Shown in pieces: positions 63,543 through 64,000 of a DNA stretch of 64,000 bases (positions are counted from its first letter, which is position 1; each line of letters begins with the position of its first letter). The position numbers were made by a program, and so were the translations under genes. Where the stretch lies: assembly GCF_039555335.1 (NCBI RefSeq), contig NC_092647.1, forward strand, positions 16,354,094 to 16,418,093. Direction: 5' to 3'. This stretch comes from Amphiura filiformis. Its lineage: Eukaryota; Echinodermata; Ophiuroidea; Amphilepidida; Amphiuridae. The notes beneath the pieces were generated by a model, which had not been told where the DNA came from, did not search any database, and saw nothing but the letters and a program-made list of their open reading frames with translations.

Positions 63543-64000
63543 GTAAGTGATCGCAAACAAAATTTGGCTCCAACTCACTAGTTTTCCACTACATTAAATG
63601 TCACATTTTTAAAAGCTAATGACTCCTCTGGCTCAAAATACCACAACAAAATGGACCCAAATGGACCAAATTTTGAAATTGGCATCTTTTTTATTAAAGT
63701 CCTGTATTATACCAAAGCTAAACTAATTTTGGACTATTAGCTTTAAAATGGTAGACTTATGTGTGCTTCATGTGCATTTATCCCAGTAAAGTAATAATGC
63801 GACCAAGTTTTCCCCCCTGGAAATTAAGCTCTGTACGCTATATTTGGCCTGAAGTGGCAAGATGATAGGGCAGGGGCTATTTTAACGTGCCTCACCGTCA
63901 CGTTCGTGCAATGAGATAAAAGTGTTGATGAAGTAGAGCGCGTTTCAAAAATTAAAAAAAATTGACATTTTTACCCTGAATGTGACCGTAAGAAAGGCTC
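63543..64000 (+). other. Gene 2 coding intron 6, incomplete
   Basis: AT-rich intron sequence runs to the window's right edge. No repeat copy is recognised. Confidence 0.7.

Overview
This is a eukaryotic genomic window. It has split genes with GT..AG introns, long AT-rich introns and intergenic DNA, and many layers of nested transposable elements. The over-used palindromic word TAGGCCTA, the LINE type, and two intron-containing cytosolic HSP70 genes suggest an invertebrate deuterostome, possibly an echinoderm; that taxonomic guess is weak.

Genes. Two tandem HSP70/HSC70 genes lie on the + strand. Gene 1 has coding exons from 39284 to 48787 and a probable remote non-coding first exon ending at 30866, next to a perfect heat-shock element and a CRE. 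Gene 2 starts at 55588 and runs off the right edge after its sixth coding exon (63542). Both use identical intron positions and phases. Gene 1 carries a one-base deletion in coding exon 5 (about 44728) that makes a premature stop; gene 2 is open in all visible exons. The first coding exons are almost identical while later exons differ much more, which suggests gene conversion.

Layout. 1-1818: mostly unassigned, with two dispersed repeats shared with the HSP70 introns. 1821-9499: a palindromic mariner-like element split by a 7.1 kb minus-strand insertion that carries an L1-ORF1-like coiled-coil gene and a PHD-endonuclease-reverse transcriptase gene. 9886-15680: a DNA transposon with a second copy in gene 2, a 16-bp minisatellite, MITEs and a foldback element. 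15837-26985: a satellite-like array of ~485-bp units alternating in two types (dimer ~970 bp), interrupted by a 1,690-bp Helitron, a 457-bp retroposon and other inserts. 26986-39270: mostly TE-filled DNA with three elements with 8-bp target duplications and TTAA palindromic MITEs, including the HSP70 promoter and intron 1. 39271-48787: gene 1. 48788-55574: intergenic, with a decayed Penelope-like fragment and MITEs. 55575-64000: gene 2, with heavily nested introns.

The strongest novelty is structural rather than a new protein system: precise Helitron and retroposon insertions whose empty sites survive in neighbouring repeat units, a perfect 85-bp-arm palindrome in a gene 2 intron, three TTAA-flanked MITE families concentrated in HSP70 introns, and single-base homopolymer frameshifts in several otherwise open frames, which raise the question of consensus error versus real decay.
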